Source: Paraburkholderia flagellata
GTDB lineage: Bacteria > Pseudomonadota > Gammaproteobacteria > Burkholderiales > Burkholderiaceae
Reading direction: 5' to 3'
Assembly (NCBI RefSeq): GCF_021390645.1
Contig: NZ_JAJEJT010000004.1
Span: forward strand, 744,001 to 808,000
Length of the DNA stretch: 64,000 bases
How positions within the stretch are numbered: position 1 is the stretch's first letter; each line of letters begins with the position of its first letter. The notes under the pieces were generated by a model. It ran no database searches. It worked only from the letters and a program-made list of their open reading frames with translations, and was not told the DNA's origin. The position numbers and the translations under genes are program-made. This document shows positions 44,517-53,308 of the stretch, piece after piece.

Positions 44517-45707
44517 ATGACGCAGGACACCAGCACGGCCTTGCTCGCGGCGCTTCGCGAGCATGAGCCGCAATTCATCACGATTCGCCACGACATTCAC
44601 GCGCATCCCGAACTGGGATTCGAGGAGTCGCGCACCGCGCGCGTCGTCGCGCAAAAGCTCGCGCAGTGGGGCTATGACGTCACGACCGGGATTGGCGGCA
44701 CGGGCGTCGTGGGGTGCTTGAAGCGTGGCAGCGGCACGCGTGCGATCGGCCTGCGCGCCGACATGGATGCGCTGCCGATTCAGGAGACCACGGGCCTGCC
44801 CTACGCGAGCACCGTCGCACAGACGATGCACGCGTGCGGCCACGACGGCCACACGGCCACGCTGCTCGCGGCGGCCCACCACCTCGCAACGCAAGGCGAC
44901 TTCGACGGCACGCTCAACGTGATCTTCCAACCCGCCGAGGAAGGCCTCGGCGGTGCCTCGCGCATGATCGCCGAGGGGCTGTTCGAGCGCTTCCCGTGCG
45001 ATCAGGTGTTCGCGCTCCACAACGCGCCGGGCCTGCCCGTGGGCCACTTCGCGGTGCGCCACGGCTGCATGCTGGCCTCTTCCGACACGGTGACGATTAC
45101 CGTGACCGGGCGCGGCGCGCACGGCGCGATGCCGCAGCAAGGGTGCGATCCGATCGTTGCGGCCGCAAGCATCGTGATGGCGCTGCAGACCATCGTTTCG
45201 CGCAACGTGGAGCCCACGCGTGCGGCCGTGGTCACGGTGGGCGCGATTCATTCCGGCAAGGCCGGCAACGTGATCCCCGAAAGCGCGACGCTGCAGCTGT
45301 CCGTGCGTGCGCTCGACAGCGAAACGCGCGACATGCTCGAAGCGCGCATCCGCGCCATCGCGGAGCACCAGGCGCAGTCGTTTGGCGCGACGGCCAGCGT
45401 CGACTATCGCGCGATCTCGCGGCCGCTCGTGAACGAGCGCAACGCCACCGAGCATGCGATCGACGCCATCGAGGCGATCGTCGGCAAGGGAGGCCTCACG
45501 ATGATGCCCGACGCCGTCATGGGCAGCGAAGACTTCTCGTGGATGACCGAGAAGCTGCCCGGTTGCTATGTACTGCTTGGCAACGGCGTGGGAAGCGTGG
45601 GCGGTTGCAGCGTCCACAACCCGGGCTACGACTTCAACGACGCCGCGCTCGTATGGGGAGCTGCGTGGTTCGTCACCCTCGCCGAGCGCTATCTGCGCGA
45701 CGTTTGA
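44517..45707 (+). CDS. M20 family amidohydrolase (hippurate hydrolase type)
   Basis: 396 aa. Zinc and catalytic motifs: HPELGFEE, LRADMDALPIQE, MHACGHDGHTA, FQPAEEGLGG (catalytic Glu) and a final GSEDFSWMTEKLPGCYVLLGNG. The dimerisation domain insert is in the middle. Family members hydrolyse N-acyl amino acids, indole-acetyl amino acids or hippurate. It leads a plus-strand run with the porin at 45800, the BON protein and the MHS transporter. Confidence 0.9.
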   Translation: MTQDTSTALLAALREHEPQFITIRHDIHAHPELGFEESRTARVVAQKLAQWGYDVTTGIGGTGVVGCLKRGSGTRAIGLRADMDALPIQETTGLPYASTVAQTMHACGHDGHTATLLAAAHHLATQGDFDGTLNVIFQPAEEGLGGASRMIAEGLFERFPCDQVFALHNAPGLPVGHFAVRHGCMLASSDTVTITVTGRGAHGAMPQQGCDPIVAAASIVMALQTIVSRNVEPTRAAVVTVGAIHSGKAGNVIPESATLQLSVRALDSETRDMLEARIRAIAEHQAQSFGATASVDYRAISRPLVNERNATEHAIDAIEAIVGKGGLTMMPDAVMGSEDFSWMTEKLPGCYVLLGNGVGSVGGCSVHNPGYDFNDAALVWGAAWFVTLAERYLRDV

Positions 45708-45799
45708 CCGAGGCGTTTTCCGGCGGCTTTGCGCACCCGCTTCTCGCCCGCGCGCGCCGCCCTTCCCCGCAGTTTCTGACCAACCTAAAGAGCTTATAA

Positions 45800-47023
45800 A
45801 TGTCAGCAAGCAGCATCACGCCTTATCCGCGCCGGGGTGCCGGTCTTTCGCGCATGGCCCGAGCCGCGCGGCTAGCCGCCTGCGCCGCCGCACTCGGCGG
45901 CGCTTCGCACGCGGCGCTCGCACAGGCATCGAACCTGTTCCTAGAAGACTATTTCCAGGGCGTGCCATACGCGGTGAGCAGCGCCTACACGCCGGGCATT
46001 TATCTATATGGCGTGGTGGACCAGTCGGTGGGCTTCACCAAGGGCGCGCAAACGTCCTGGGTGCAGCAAAGCAGCGGCGAATGGACGTCGAAGTTCGGCC
46101 TCTACGGCGTGGAAGACCTGGGCGGCGGTTACCGGGCGCGCTTTGCCCTCGAGAGCGGCTTCAATGCCGCGAACGGCCAGCTCGGCAGCACGAATACGCT
46201 GTTCAACCGCGAAGCCTGGGTTGCCCTCGGCTCGTCGAGGACCGGCGAGCTCAAGCTCGGCCTGCAGGACGATGTCGGCGTGCCGCTCTTCATCGACGTG
46301 TTCGGCCAGGTGGGCACGGTCTCGACGGTGGCCTACCTCACGGCATGGGTCTACGATCTCGGCCCCGGCGCGAGCTATCAGGCAAGCCGGCTTTCGAACG
46401 CGATCAGCTATTCCTCACCGTGGTTCGGGCCGCTCAACGCGCAGTTCGCGCTTGCGCTGCACGACCCCAGCACGAACTCGCCGACCATCACGACGAAGTC
46501 CGTCGCCCTCAACTACTTCGACGGTCATCTGTTCGGTGCGCTGAGCTATATCGGCAACTATGGCCTCAACGCGCTCACGACTTCGCAATACGTGCGCACC
46601 GACAACTTCGCCGCGGGCCTGCTCTACGACGCCGGGCACTACGTGGTCTCGGCGGGCTATAGCTTCCTCGCGCCGCGTCTGGCCGGCGACCGCGTGGCCT
46701 CGCTCTATACGCTCGGTGGCCTTTACCGATATCAGCAGCGCAACGACTTCCGCGTGGAACTGGCGTATCGCACCGTGGCCGGGGTTAGCTCGAATTCGTA
46801 CGGCATTACGCTCGGCTACGACTACAACCTCTCCAAACGCACGGCGCTCTATGTGCGCGGCGCGCTCATCCACAACACGGGCGAGACGCCGACGTACGGC
46901 CGCTATCCGTCGCAGCAGCCGACCGTGGACAACATCAACAACAGCTATACCGGCGCGGACGGCACGACACAAACGTACCAGTCGCCGCACGTCGTGCTCG
47001 TGGGCATGTATCACAAGTTCTAA
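45800..47023 (+). CDS. Gram-negative porin with extended N-terminal segment
   Basis: 407 aa. Signal peptide with an unusually long Arg-rich start (MSASSITPYPRRGAGLSRMARAAR...), ending near ALA-QASN. About 25 residues of non-porin sequence (LFLEDYFQGVPYAVSSAY) then precede the typical GIYLYGVVDQSVGF strand and FGLYGVEDLGGGYRARFALESGF. The end is VGMYHKF. The extra segment might form a plug or leader strand. A shorter start at ATG 45854 (MARAARLAAC) is possible. Confidence 0.85.
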   Translation: MSASSITPYPRRGAGLSRMARAARLAACAAALGGASHAALAQASNLFLEDYFQGVPYAVSSAYTPGIYLYGVVDQSVGFTKGAQTSWVQQSSGEWTSKFGLYGVEDLGGGYRARFALESGFNAANGQLGSTNTLFNREAWVALGSSRTGELKLGLQDDVGVPLFIDVFGQVGTVSTVAYLTAWVYDLGPGASYQASRLSNAISYSSPWFGPLNAQFALALHDPSTNSPTITTKSVALNYFDGHLFGALSYIGNYGLNALTTSQYVRTDNFAAGLLYDAGHYVVSAGYSFLAPRLAGDRVASLYTLGGLYRYQQRNDFRVELAYRTVAGVSSNSYGITLGYDYNLSKRTALYVRGALIHNTGETPTYGRYPSQQPTVDNINNSYTGADGTTQTYQSPHVVLVGMYHKF

Positions 47024-47057
47024 GGGCCGCAGGCTACATAAATACAGGAGAGAAGAC

Positions 47058-47438
47058 ATGAATAACCGAACCATGCTGCGCTACGCGGCCGCAGTCTATT
47101 TCGCCGTCGCGGGCGTGAGCAGCTGGGCCCAGGGCGGCAGCGAAGCGAGTGCGGCACAAATCGCGCCTGCCGCACCCGCCGCGGCTGCTTCTGCGCCCAC
47201 AGACCGTGCGCTCGCCGCGAATGTGCGCGGCGCACTGCGCGCCGCACGCAAGCAAGGGCTCAAATCGACGTTCATCCGCGTGCGCGCCCATAACGGCGCA
47301 ATCACGCTCTCCGGCGTAGTGGCGAGCGAAAGCCAGATCGCGCTCGCCACCTCGGTTGCGCAAAGCGTGAGCGGCGTGCAGTCGGTGACGAGCAAGATCG
47401 AAGTGCGCTCGAACGCCGGTATCAAGGGTAGCCAGTAA
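47058..47438 (+). CDS. Periplasmic BON-domain protein
   Basis: 126 aa, ATG 47058 with AGGAG upstream. Signal peptide ending SWA-QGGS, Ala/Pro-rich linker (about residues 30-50), then a single BON domain: LAANVRGALRAARKQGLKSTFI, VRAHNGAITLSGVVASE, SVAQSVSGVQSVTSKIEVRS. BON proteins bind phospholipids or the cell envelope and often answer osmotic stress. It is 34 bp after the porin stop and probably in the same transcript. Confidence 0.87.
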   Translation: MNNRTMLRYAAAVYFAVAGVSSWAQGGSEASAAQIAPAAPAAAASAPTDRALAANVRGALRAARKQGLKSTFIRVRAHNGAITLSGVVASESQIALATSVAQSVSGVQSVTSKIEVRSNAGIKGSQ

Positions 47439-47546
47439 GGACTGCTCACCTGTGAATGAACGACGCGCGGCATTCGTGTTGTGCCGCGCGCGTCAGCACC
47501 ACGACGTTGCTACCGCAGCGCCTCATCATCGGAACAAGGCTTCATC

Positions 47547-48866
47547 ATGAAACTCGCACAGGAACGCGCCGCCCTCGCCGCCCAAGCTGTCCCCGCTGCA
47601 CCGACAGACCAGAGCGCACGCACCAGCCGCACGATGGTGTTCGCCGCGGCGCTCGGCAATGGGCTCGAGTTCTTCGACTTCACCGTGTACAGCTTCTTTT
47701 CGGCGACCATCGGGCGGCTGTTCTTTCCGGCGCATGACGCGTTCAGCTCGCTCATGATGTCGCTCGCCACGTTCGGCGTGGGCTTCGTCGTCCGCCCGCT
47801 CGGTGGCGTGGTCATCGGTGCCTATGCCGACCGAGCGGGGCGCAAGCCCGCGCTCATCCTCACCGTGCTGATGATGGCGCTCGGCACCGGGCTCATCGGC
47901 CTTGCGCCCACTTACGCGCAGATCGGCCTCGCCGCGCCCGCGCTGATCGTGCTGGGCCGCTTGCTGCAGGGATTCTCGGCAGGCGGCGAAGTGGGCGCAG
48001 CCACGACGCTGCTGATGGAAGCGGGCCGCGAAGGCAGGCGCGGCGCACTCGTGAGCTGGCAGATGGCGAGCCAGGGTGGCGCCGCGCTGGCGGGCGCGGC
48101 GGTCGCGGTGCTGCTATCGAAAGCGCTTGCGCATGAACAGCTCGAAAATTGGGGCTGGCGCGTGCCGTTTCTCATCGGTCTCGCAATCGGGCCGCTTGGC
48201 TTTTATCTGCGCACGCGGCTTGAAGATACGCTGCCGCAGGCGCGTGACGGCGAGACTTCGCCGCGACACGCCGCGCCAGCCACGCGCAGGAAGTTGCCGT
48301 TGCGCCAGATCGTAGCAGGCACGATGCTCGTGATTGGCGGCACGGCAACGATGTATACCATCGTGTTTTTCCTGCCCGCTTTTCTCTCGCTCACGCTCGG
48401 CATGCCCCAGGCGGCGGCCGCGGCGAGCGGCGTGGCGGCAGGCGTCGTGCTGCTGGTGGGCTCGCCGCTCGCAGGGCGGCTCGCAGACCGCGTAAGCCGC
48501 CGCAAACGGTTGCTCGCGGGCGCGAGCGTCGTGTCGCTCGCACTCGTCTTCCCGGCGTTTCGCGCCATCGCTCTATGGCCCACTCCCACTACGGTGCTCG
48601 TGGTCGTGGTCGTGCTGATCGGCCTGATGACGCTCACGAGTCCAACAGGGTTCCTGATGATTCTGGAAGCGCTGCAGCCCGAAGTGCGTGCGACCTCGCT
48701 CGGGATCATCTACGCGGTAGGCGTGACGCTTTTTGGCGGTTTCGCGCAGCTTGTGGTGGGATTCCTGTGGCGCGCCACCGGCAGCTTCTATGCGCCGGCG
48801 TGGTATGTGGCAGTGTGCGGGATCGTGAGTCTCGCGGGTGTCGCGCTGTTTCGGGAGAAGGGCTGA
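47547..48866 (+). CDS. MFS transporter, metabolite:H+ symporter (MHS) family
   Basis: 439 aa from ATG 47547. MHS-family motifs: RTMVFAAALGNGLEFFDFTVYSF (helix 1), VVRPLGGVVIGAYADRAGRKPAL (loop 2-3) and FSAGGEVGAATTLLMEAG. Relatives take up shikimate, proline/betaine, citrate or other organic acids. The substrate here is not readable. Co-directional with the M20 enzyme and porin upstream and the cysteine hydrolase downstream. Confidence 0.88.
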   Translation: MKLAQERAALAAQAVPAAPTDQSARTSRTMVFAAALGNGLEFFDFTVYSFFSATIGRLFFPAHDAFSSLMMSLATFGVGFVVRPLGGVVIGAYADRAGRKPALILTVLMMALGTGLIGLAPTYAQIGLAAPALIVLGRLLQGFSAGGEVGAATTLLMEAGREGRRGALVSWQMASQGGAALAGAAVAVLLSKALAHEQLENWGWRVPFLIGLAIGPLGFYLRTRLEDTLPQARDGETSPRHAAPATRRKLPLRQIVAGTMLVIGGTATMYTIVFFLPAFLSLTLGMPQAAAAASGVAAGVVLLVGSPLAGRLADRVSRRKRLLAGASVVSLALVFPAFRAIALWPTPTTVLVVVVVLIGLMTLTSPTGFLMILEALQPEVRATSLGIIYAVGVTLFGGFAQLVVGFLWRATGSFYAPAWYVAVCGIVSLAGVALFREKG

Positions 48867-48907
48867 CGGCCACGCGCTAGAATCAGCGTTTTCCAGGGAC
48901 GACCGTC

Positions 48908-49459
48908 ATGACCACCGCGCTGCTCGTAATCGATTTTCAGAAGAAGCTCGTCGACACCGAACCGCTGCCCGGCGACATCGCCATGGTCAGCGCCAACGTC
49001 AATGCGCTGATGCAGCACGCAAGGCAAACGGGTGCGCCGGTCGTGCTGATCCAGCATGAGGACGACACGGCGCTCGTTCGCGGGTCCGAGGCGTGGGCGC
49101 TGTCGGCCACGCTTGTGACGGACCCGGGCGATCACCTCATCGGCAAGCGCACGCCCGATTCGTTTCTCGGCACCGGTCTGGGCGCCCTGCTCGCCGCGCA
49201 TGCGGTGAACCACGTCGTGATCTGCGGCTACGCGAGCGAATTCTGCGTGGACACGACGGTGCGGCGCGCTGCTGCGAACGGCCTCACGGTCACGCTCGCC
49301 GCCGACGCCCACACCACCCACGACAAGCCGCATGCGAACGCGGCGTCGATCCGCGCGCACCACAACGCGACGCTTTCGAATATCCGCAGCTTCGGCCCGA
49401 AGATCAGCGCTAAGCGCACCAGCGAAATTACGTTCGGCACCCCGGCGCAAGACGGCTGA
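48908..49459 (+). CDS. Isochorismatase-family cysteine hydrolase
   Basis: 183 aa with the Asp-Lys-Cys triad of the family: LLVIDFQKKLVDTEP (Asp about 9), HLIGKRTPDSFLGTGL (Lys about 80) and VVICGYASEFCVDTTVRRA (Cys about 116), with the cis-peptide stretch VVICGY. Such enzymes hydrolyse amides, for example nicotinamide, biuret or carbamoyl compounds. Its place among M20 and M81 hydrolases fits a role in amide degradation. Tail to tail with the TRIC-type gene. Confidence 0.88.
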   Translation: MTTALLVIDFQKKLVDTEPLPGDIAMVSANVNALMQHARQTGAPVVLIQHEDDTALVRGSEAWALSATLVTDPGDHLIGKRTPDSFLGTGLGALLAAHAVNHVVICGYASEFCVDTTVRRAAANGLTVTLAADAHTTHDKPHANAASIRAHHNATLSNIRSFGPKISAKRTSEITFGTPAQDG

Positions 49460-49461
49460 TA

Positions 49462-50196
49462 TTAACGCGCGTCGTGCCGCGAATCCGCCTTCCCGGCGAG
49501 CTTCGCGGCGTCGCTGCCCTGCGCCGGCTGCGGCTGAGCCGCCCGCATGCCGTGGAAAACCGGCAAACGCCAGCCGAAATAAAGCGAGGCCAGCCGCAAC
49601 GCCACGCAGGACATCACGGCCACCCACGGTGTCCAGAACGTCGACCAGCCCAAATACGTGAGCCCCACCTGAACCGCGGCGCCGAGCATCGCAGCCGAAG
49701 CGTAGATCTCGCGATCGAGAATGGCGGGCACGCGAGAGAGCAGCATGTCGCGCATCACCCCACCGCCCACCGCGCTCACAACGCCGAGGATGATGGCCGG
49801 CTCCGCGTTCTGGCTATACGCGAGCGCCTTCTGCGCGCCCGCCACCGCAAAGAGTCCGAGACCGATCGCATCGAACAACAGTACGGGGTGACGCAGCCGC
49901 CGCACCTGCGGATACGCGGCAATGGTGAGCCCCGTGGCCAGCAACGTCACTGCGAGATAGGCCCAGTTAGTGAGGCCCGCTGGCGGCACCGCGCCAATGC
50001 AAAGATCGCGGATGATGCCGCCGCCGCACGCCACCATGAAACTCACGACGACGATGCCGAACAGGTCGAGCCGCCGCTGCCGCGCGGCCACGGCGCCGGA
50101 GATCGCGAAGGCGAACGTGCCGATCAAATCGAGTGCCGTATAGGCGGTGTGGACGTTGATATGCGCGCCCACGTGCGCGTCGAGTGCCACGCTCAC
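49462..50196 (-). CDS. TRIC cation channel family protein (UPF0126 type)
   Basis: 244 aa with seven hydrophobic segments in two similar halves. Each half contains a GGG motif in its loop: VACGGGIIRDLCIG in the first and SAVGGGVMRDMLLSRVP in the second, typical of trimeric intracellular cation channels (prokaryotic YicG/UPF0126 group). The GTG start at 50196 overlaps the stop of the M20 gene (GTGA), so the two are translationally coupled. Physiological ions are probably K+ or Na+. Confidence 0.87.
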   Translation of the reverse strand: MSVALDAHVGAHINVHTAYTALDLIGTFAFAISGAVAARQRRLDLFGIVVVSFMVACGGGIIRDLCIGAVPPAGLTNWAYLAVTLLATGLTIAAYPQVRRLRHPVLLFDAIGLGLFAVAGAQKALAYSQNAEPAIILGVVSAVGGGVMRDMLLSRVPAILDREIYASAAMLGAAVQVGLTYLGWSTFWTPWVAVMSCVALRLASLYFGWRLPVFHGMRAAQPQPAQGSDAAKLAGKADSRHDAR

Positions 50197-51461
50197 GCCG
50201 CCTCGCTTTCGCGGCCAAGCCACACGGCGGCCGCGCACAGCATCGCTTCGAGGCCGGTGCGCAAGGTCGGATCGAGCACCGGCGCGAACTTCGGCGAGTG
50301 GTTGCTCGGGATCTCGTTGAGCTTCTTCGCGGCTTTCGCTTGCGCGTAGACCTCGGGATCGGTGCCGCCCACGAACCAGAACGCGTACGGCACGCCCCAT
50401 TCGCGGCCGAACACGCTGAAGTCCTCGCTGGCGGCGGCCGGCTGCGTCTCGTATGCGCGCTCGCCGAACCACGCCTCGAATGCCTTGCGCAGGCGCGCCG
50501 TGGTGGCGTCGTCGTTTACCGTGAGCGGGTAGCTCGAAAGCGTCGTGAACTCCGGCTCGCGCGGCGCGTTCGAGGCCGTGCATTCGGCACAGCAGATGCG
50601 GCGGATCGCGCCCAGCATGTACTCACGCACGTCGTCGTCGAAGGTGCGCATGTTGAGTTTGAGCGTGGCGTCGTCCGGGATGATGTTTTCCTTCGTGCCA
50701 GCCTGGAGCGAGCCCACGGTGAGCACGGCGCTCTCGCGCGGCGAGATTTCGCGCGAGACGATCGTCTGCAGACGCAGCGTGGTGGAAGCCGCCATGATCA
50801 CCGGGTCGATCGAGGTTTGCGGCTGCGAGCCGTGCGAGCCGCGGCCGAACAGCTTCACCTTGAGACTGTCGCCCGCCGAGAGGATCGTGCCGCTGCGATA
50901 GCCCACGGTGCCAGCCGGGCCCACCATCACGTGCTGGCCGAGAATCACGTCGGGCTTCGGAAAGCGCCCGATCATGCCGTCGTCCATCATGCTGCGCGCG
51001 CCGCGTCCCACTTCTTCGCCGGGCTGGAACACGGCGAGCAGCGTGCCGCTCCATGCGTCGCGATGCGCCGCCATCAACTGCGCCACGCCGATGAGCCAGG
51101 TCACGTGCAGGTCGTGCCCGCACGAGTGCGCCACGCCCACCTGCACGCCCTCTTCGTCTTTGGCCGTCACGGTGCTCGCATACGGCAGGCCGGTGGCTTC
51201 GGCCATGGGTAGCGCGTCCATGTCGGCACGCAGCATCACGACCGGCCCTTCGCCGTTGCGCAGCACGGCCACGACGCCCGTCACGCCCACTTCGCGGGAA
51301 ACGTCATAGCCAAGCTTTTCCATGCGCTCCGCTACGAGCGCCGCCGTGCGGAACTCCTGCATCGAGAGTTCAGGATGCTGGTGCAGATCCTTGTAGAGGG
51401 CTTCGAGCTCGGGTAGCAGTGCGCCAATAGTGGGCGCCACGGTTTCAACGAGATTCGGCAT
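50193..51461 (-). CDS. M20 family amidohydrolase, second copy
   Basis: 422 aa; ATG 51461 is chosen because AAGGAG lies 6 nt upstream (two earlier in-frame ATGs lack it). M20 motifs: HPELSMQEFRTA, LRADMDALPMAE, AHSCGHDLHVTWL, FQPGEEVGRGARSM and a SEDFSVFGREWGVPYAF end. It belongs to the peptidase M20D/hippurate hydrolase group but differs clearly from the enzyme at 44517. It is in a probable operon MarR - M20 - TRIC, with 55 bp from the MarR stop. Confidence 0.88.
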   Translation of the reverse strand: MPNLVETVAPTIGALLPELEALYKDLHQHPELSMQEFRTAALVAERMEKLGYDVSREVGVTGVVAVLRNGEGPVVMLRADMDALPMAEATGLPYASTVTAKDEEGVQVGVAHSCGHDLHVTWLIGVAQLMAAHRDAWSGTLLAVFQPGEEVGRGARSMMDDGMIGRFPKPDVILGQHVMVGPAGTVGYRSGTILSAGDSLKVKLFGRGSHGSQPQTSIDPVIMAASTTLRLQTIVSREISPRESAVLTVGSLQAGTKENIIPDDATLKLNMRTFDDDVREYMLGAIRRICCAECTASNAPREPEFTTLSSYPLTVNDDATTARLRKAFEAWFGERAYETQPAAASEDFSVFGREWGVPYAFWFVGGTDPEVYAQAKAAKKLNEIPSNHSPKFAPVLDPTLRTGLEAMLCAAAVWLGRESEAA

Positions 51462-51516
51462 CGACGACTCCTTCATGCTTGATTCAATCACTGCGTCAGA
51501 TGGAAAAGGTGCGACC

Positions 51517-51945
51517 TCAAGCGCCCTCGATCAGGCTCTGCGCCAACTTGGCGAGCAACTGGTCGAGCGTTTTGCGCTCGTGGTCGGTGAGCACGGCGGC
51601 GAGTTCGGATTCGAGCTTCGAGCCCGCTTTTTCGGAGGCACCCGCCACTTTCGCGCCCTCGGGCGTGACGCGCAACGCGACGCTGCGCCGGTCCGCCGCG
51701 TGCGCGACGCGGCCGATCAGACCTCGCGATTCGAGTTCGCCGAGCGTTTTGGAAAGCAGCGTTTTTTCGATGAGCGCGCGCTGCGAAACGGCCTTGGGCG
51801 TGATGCCCGGTTCGGCACGGATGATGCGCAGCACGCGCATGGCACGCACGTCGAGATCCCAGCGCTCGCGGTAGACCGCGTTGGCGCGATCCATCAGCAG
51901 TGCGCTCGTTTGATCGAGCCTGAAGGTGAGGAAATCTGAATACAA
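51517..51945 (-). CDS. MarR family transcriptional regulator
   Basis: 142 aa with a TTG start at 51945, supported by GGGAG 6 nt upstream. A longer frame starting at 52053 would begin inside the promoter/operator. The winged helix has WDLDVRAMRVLRIIRAEPGITPKAVSQRALIEKTLLSKTLGELESRGLIGRV and wing HAADRRSVALRVTPEG. The helix pair at the ends forms the dimer. It likely represses itself and the downstream M20-TRIC genes through the palindrome at 51991-52011. Confidence 0.82.
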   Translation of the reverse strand: MYSDFLTFRLDQTSALLMDRANAVYRERWDLDVRAMRVLRIIRAEPGITPKAVSQRALIEKTLLSKTLGELESRGLIGRVAHAADRRSVALRVTPEGAKVAGASEKAGSKLESELAAVLTDHERKTLDQLLAKLAQSLIEGA

Positions 51946-51979
51946 ATGCGCGCTCCCATCCGTGCGCCAACTGGACGCC

Positions 51980-52011
51980 AGTATAGTCAAATAGTTGAAA
52001 ATTTCAACTAT
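51980..52011 (-). promoter_or_regulatory. Promoter with overlapping MarR-type palindrome
   Basis: On the minus strand TTGAAA (52002-52007), 16-bp spacer, TATACT (51980-51985). The -35 lies inside a perfect palindrome with arms ATAGTTGAAA and TTTCAACTAT around one base (51991-52011). This is the expected place for a repressor. Confidence 0.7.
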
Positions 52012-52053
52012 CTGGATCGGGAAAGCGTGATTGAGTCGGTGCAGATGCGACAA

Positions 52054-52089
52054 CGCGGCGGGCCTCCCCTTGAGAGGAGATCCGCCGCG
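52054..52089 (-). terminator. Hairpin terminator downstream of the porin gene
   Basis: CGCGGCGG (52054-52061) pairs with CCGCCGCG (52082-52089), and inner bases CCTCC/GGAG extend the stem. No clear T-run, but it lies 60 bp after the porin stop and just before the MarR promoter. Confidence 0.5.
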
Positions 52090-52147
52090 CTGCGAAGAAC
52101 GTTCGGCCGGGACAGATGCCCGCCGAAGTCAGCCTCGCGGAAGTGAC

Positions 52148-53308
52148 TTAGAACGCGTGACGCATGCCCACCGTCACGGCGACCTGCGTATCGGTCGACG
52201 AAGGCGAGAGCGTGTTGATCATGGCGTGCGAGAGCACGGAGCCTTCCGGTGCGCCATGCACGTTCTGGTACACGCCTTCCAGATAGAAGTCGGTGCGCTT
52301 GCTGATGGCGTAGTCCGTTTGCAGCATTGCCGTGTTCCAGCCCGGGCTCGAGCCGTTGTACGCGCCGTGCGTATACGTGTACGCACCCGACACGCTCCAT
52401 GCAGGCGTGAGCGCATATTTCACGTTCGCTTCGAAGTTGTCGAGGCGCAGCGAACCGGCGAGCGAGCCCGCGGAGTCGTCGTTCGCGCCGAGATAGGTGC
52501 CTGTGCCGAACGAGAAGACGCCAGCGGCGTTGTCGATCTGCGAATGGCTCCAGACCAGACCCACCGTCGCCGGGCCGTACGTGTAGTTACCGCCGAGCGA
52601 CCAGACCCGCTGACGCTCCGCCACGAAGTTTGCGCTCGTGTCGCTGGTGTTAACCGCGCCGCTGCCGTTGCCTGCGTTGTTGAACTGCAGGTAGCCGGCC
52701 GCGAGGTTCAGCGGGCCCTGGCTATACGAAACGGCGAAGCCGTACGAGCGGTTGTTCGCGAAGTCGCCGGCCTTGTTGCTGAACGAGTACATCGTCTCGA
52801 ACGTCACGCCGTACCAGGTCGGGCTCGCGTACTTGACGGAGTTGTTGATGACCACCGAGTTCGCAGCGAGGTTGTCATTCTCGAACGGGTGAGCCGCGAG
52901 GCTGCCGCCCCACGTGTTGAATTCTGCCGTAAGCGGGCCCACGAGGTCGTTCATCACGTCGAACTGGCGGCCGAACGTGAGCGTGCCGTACGGATCGCTT
53001 TGCAGGCCGACCCAGGCTTGCGAACCGAAGCCCAGACCCGAGAACGCCTGCGCGCCGTTGTTGAGCAGGAAGCCTTGTTCGAGCTTGAAGATCGCATGCA
53101 GACCGCCGCCCAGATCTTCCGAACCCTTGAGGCCGAATACCGTGTTCTGCGTGGAGCTGCTGTTCAGTTGCCAGTTGCTGTGACCGAACTGGTTGTTCGT
53201 GTAGACGAGACCGGTATCGAACAGGCCGTATAGGGTCACGCTGCTTTGCGCGTGCGCCGAAACGGCGAAGGCGCTCAGGAGTGCCGCGGCGAGTAGCGAT
53301 TTTTTCAT
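52148..53308 (-). CDS. Gram-negative porin (OmpC-like), candidate benzoate porin
   Basis: 386 aa. Signal peptide MKKSLLAAALLSAFAVSAHA, mature start QSSVTLYGLFDTGLVYTNN, then FGLKGSEDLGGGLHAIFKLEQGF and a terminal VGMRHAF. It is on the same strand as and 0.5 kb beyond the solute-binding protein and ben genes. Its upstream region (53376-53386) has the 11-bp sequence CAATTCCATAC also found before catB/catR and benK, which suggests co-regulation with benzoate degradation. Confidence 0.9.
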   Translation of the reverse strand: MKKSLLAAALLSAFAVSAHAQSSVTLYGLFDTGLVYTNNQFGHSNWQLNSSSTQNTVFGLKGSEDLGGGLHAIFKLEQGFLLNNGAQAFSGLGFGSQAWVGLQSDPYGTLTFGRQFDVMNDLVGPLTAEFNTWGGSLAAHPFENDNLAANSVVINNSVKYASPTWYGVTFETMYSFSNKAGDFANNRSYGFAVSYSQGPLNLAAGYLQFNNAGNGSGAVNTSDTSANFVAERQRVWSLGGNYTYGPATVGLVWSHSQIDNAAGVFSFGTGTYLGANDDSAGSLAGSLRLDNFEANVKYALTPAWSVSGAYTYTHGAYNGSSPGWNTAMLQTDYAISKRTDFYLEGVYQNVHGAPEGSVLSHAMINTLSPSSTDTQVAVTVGMRHAF

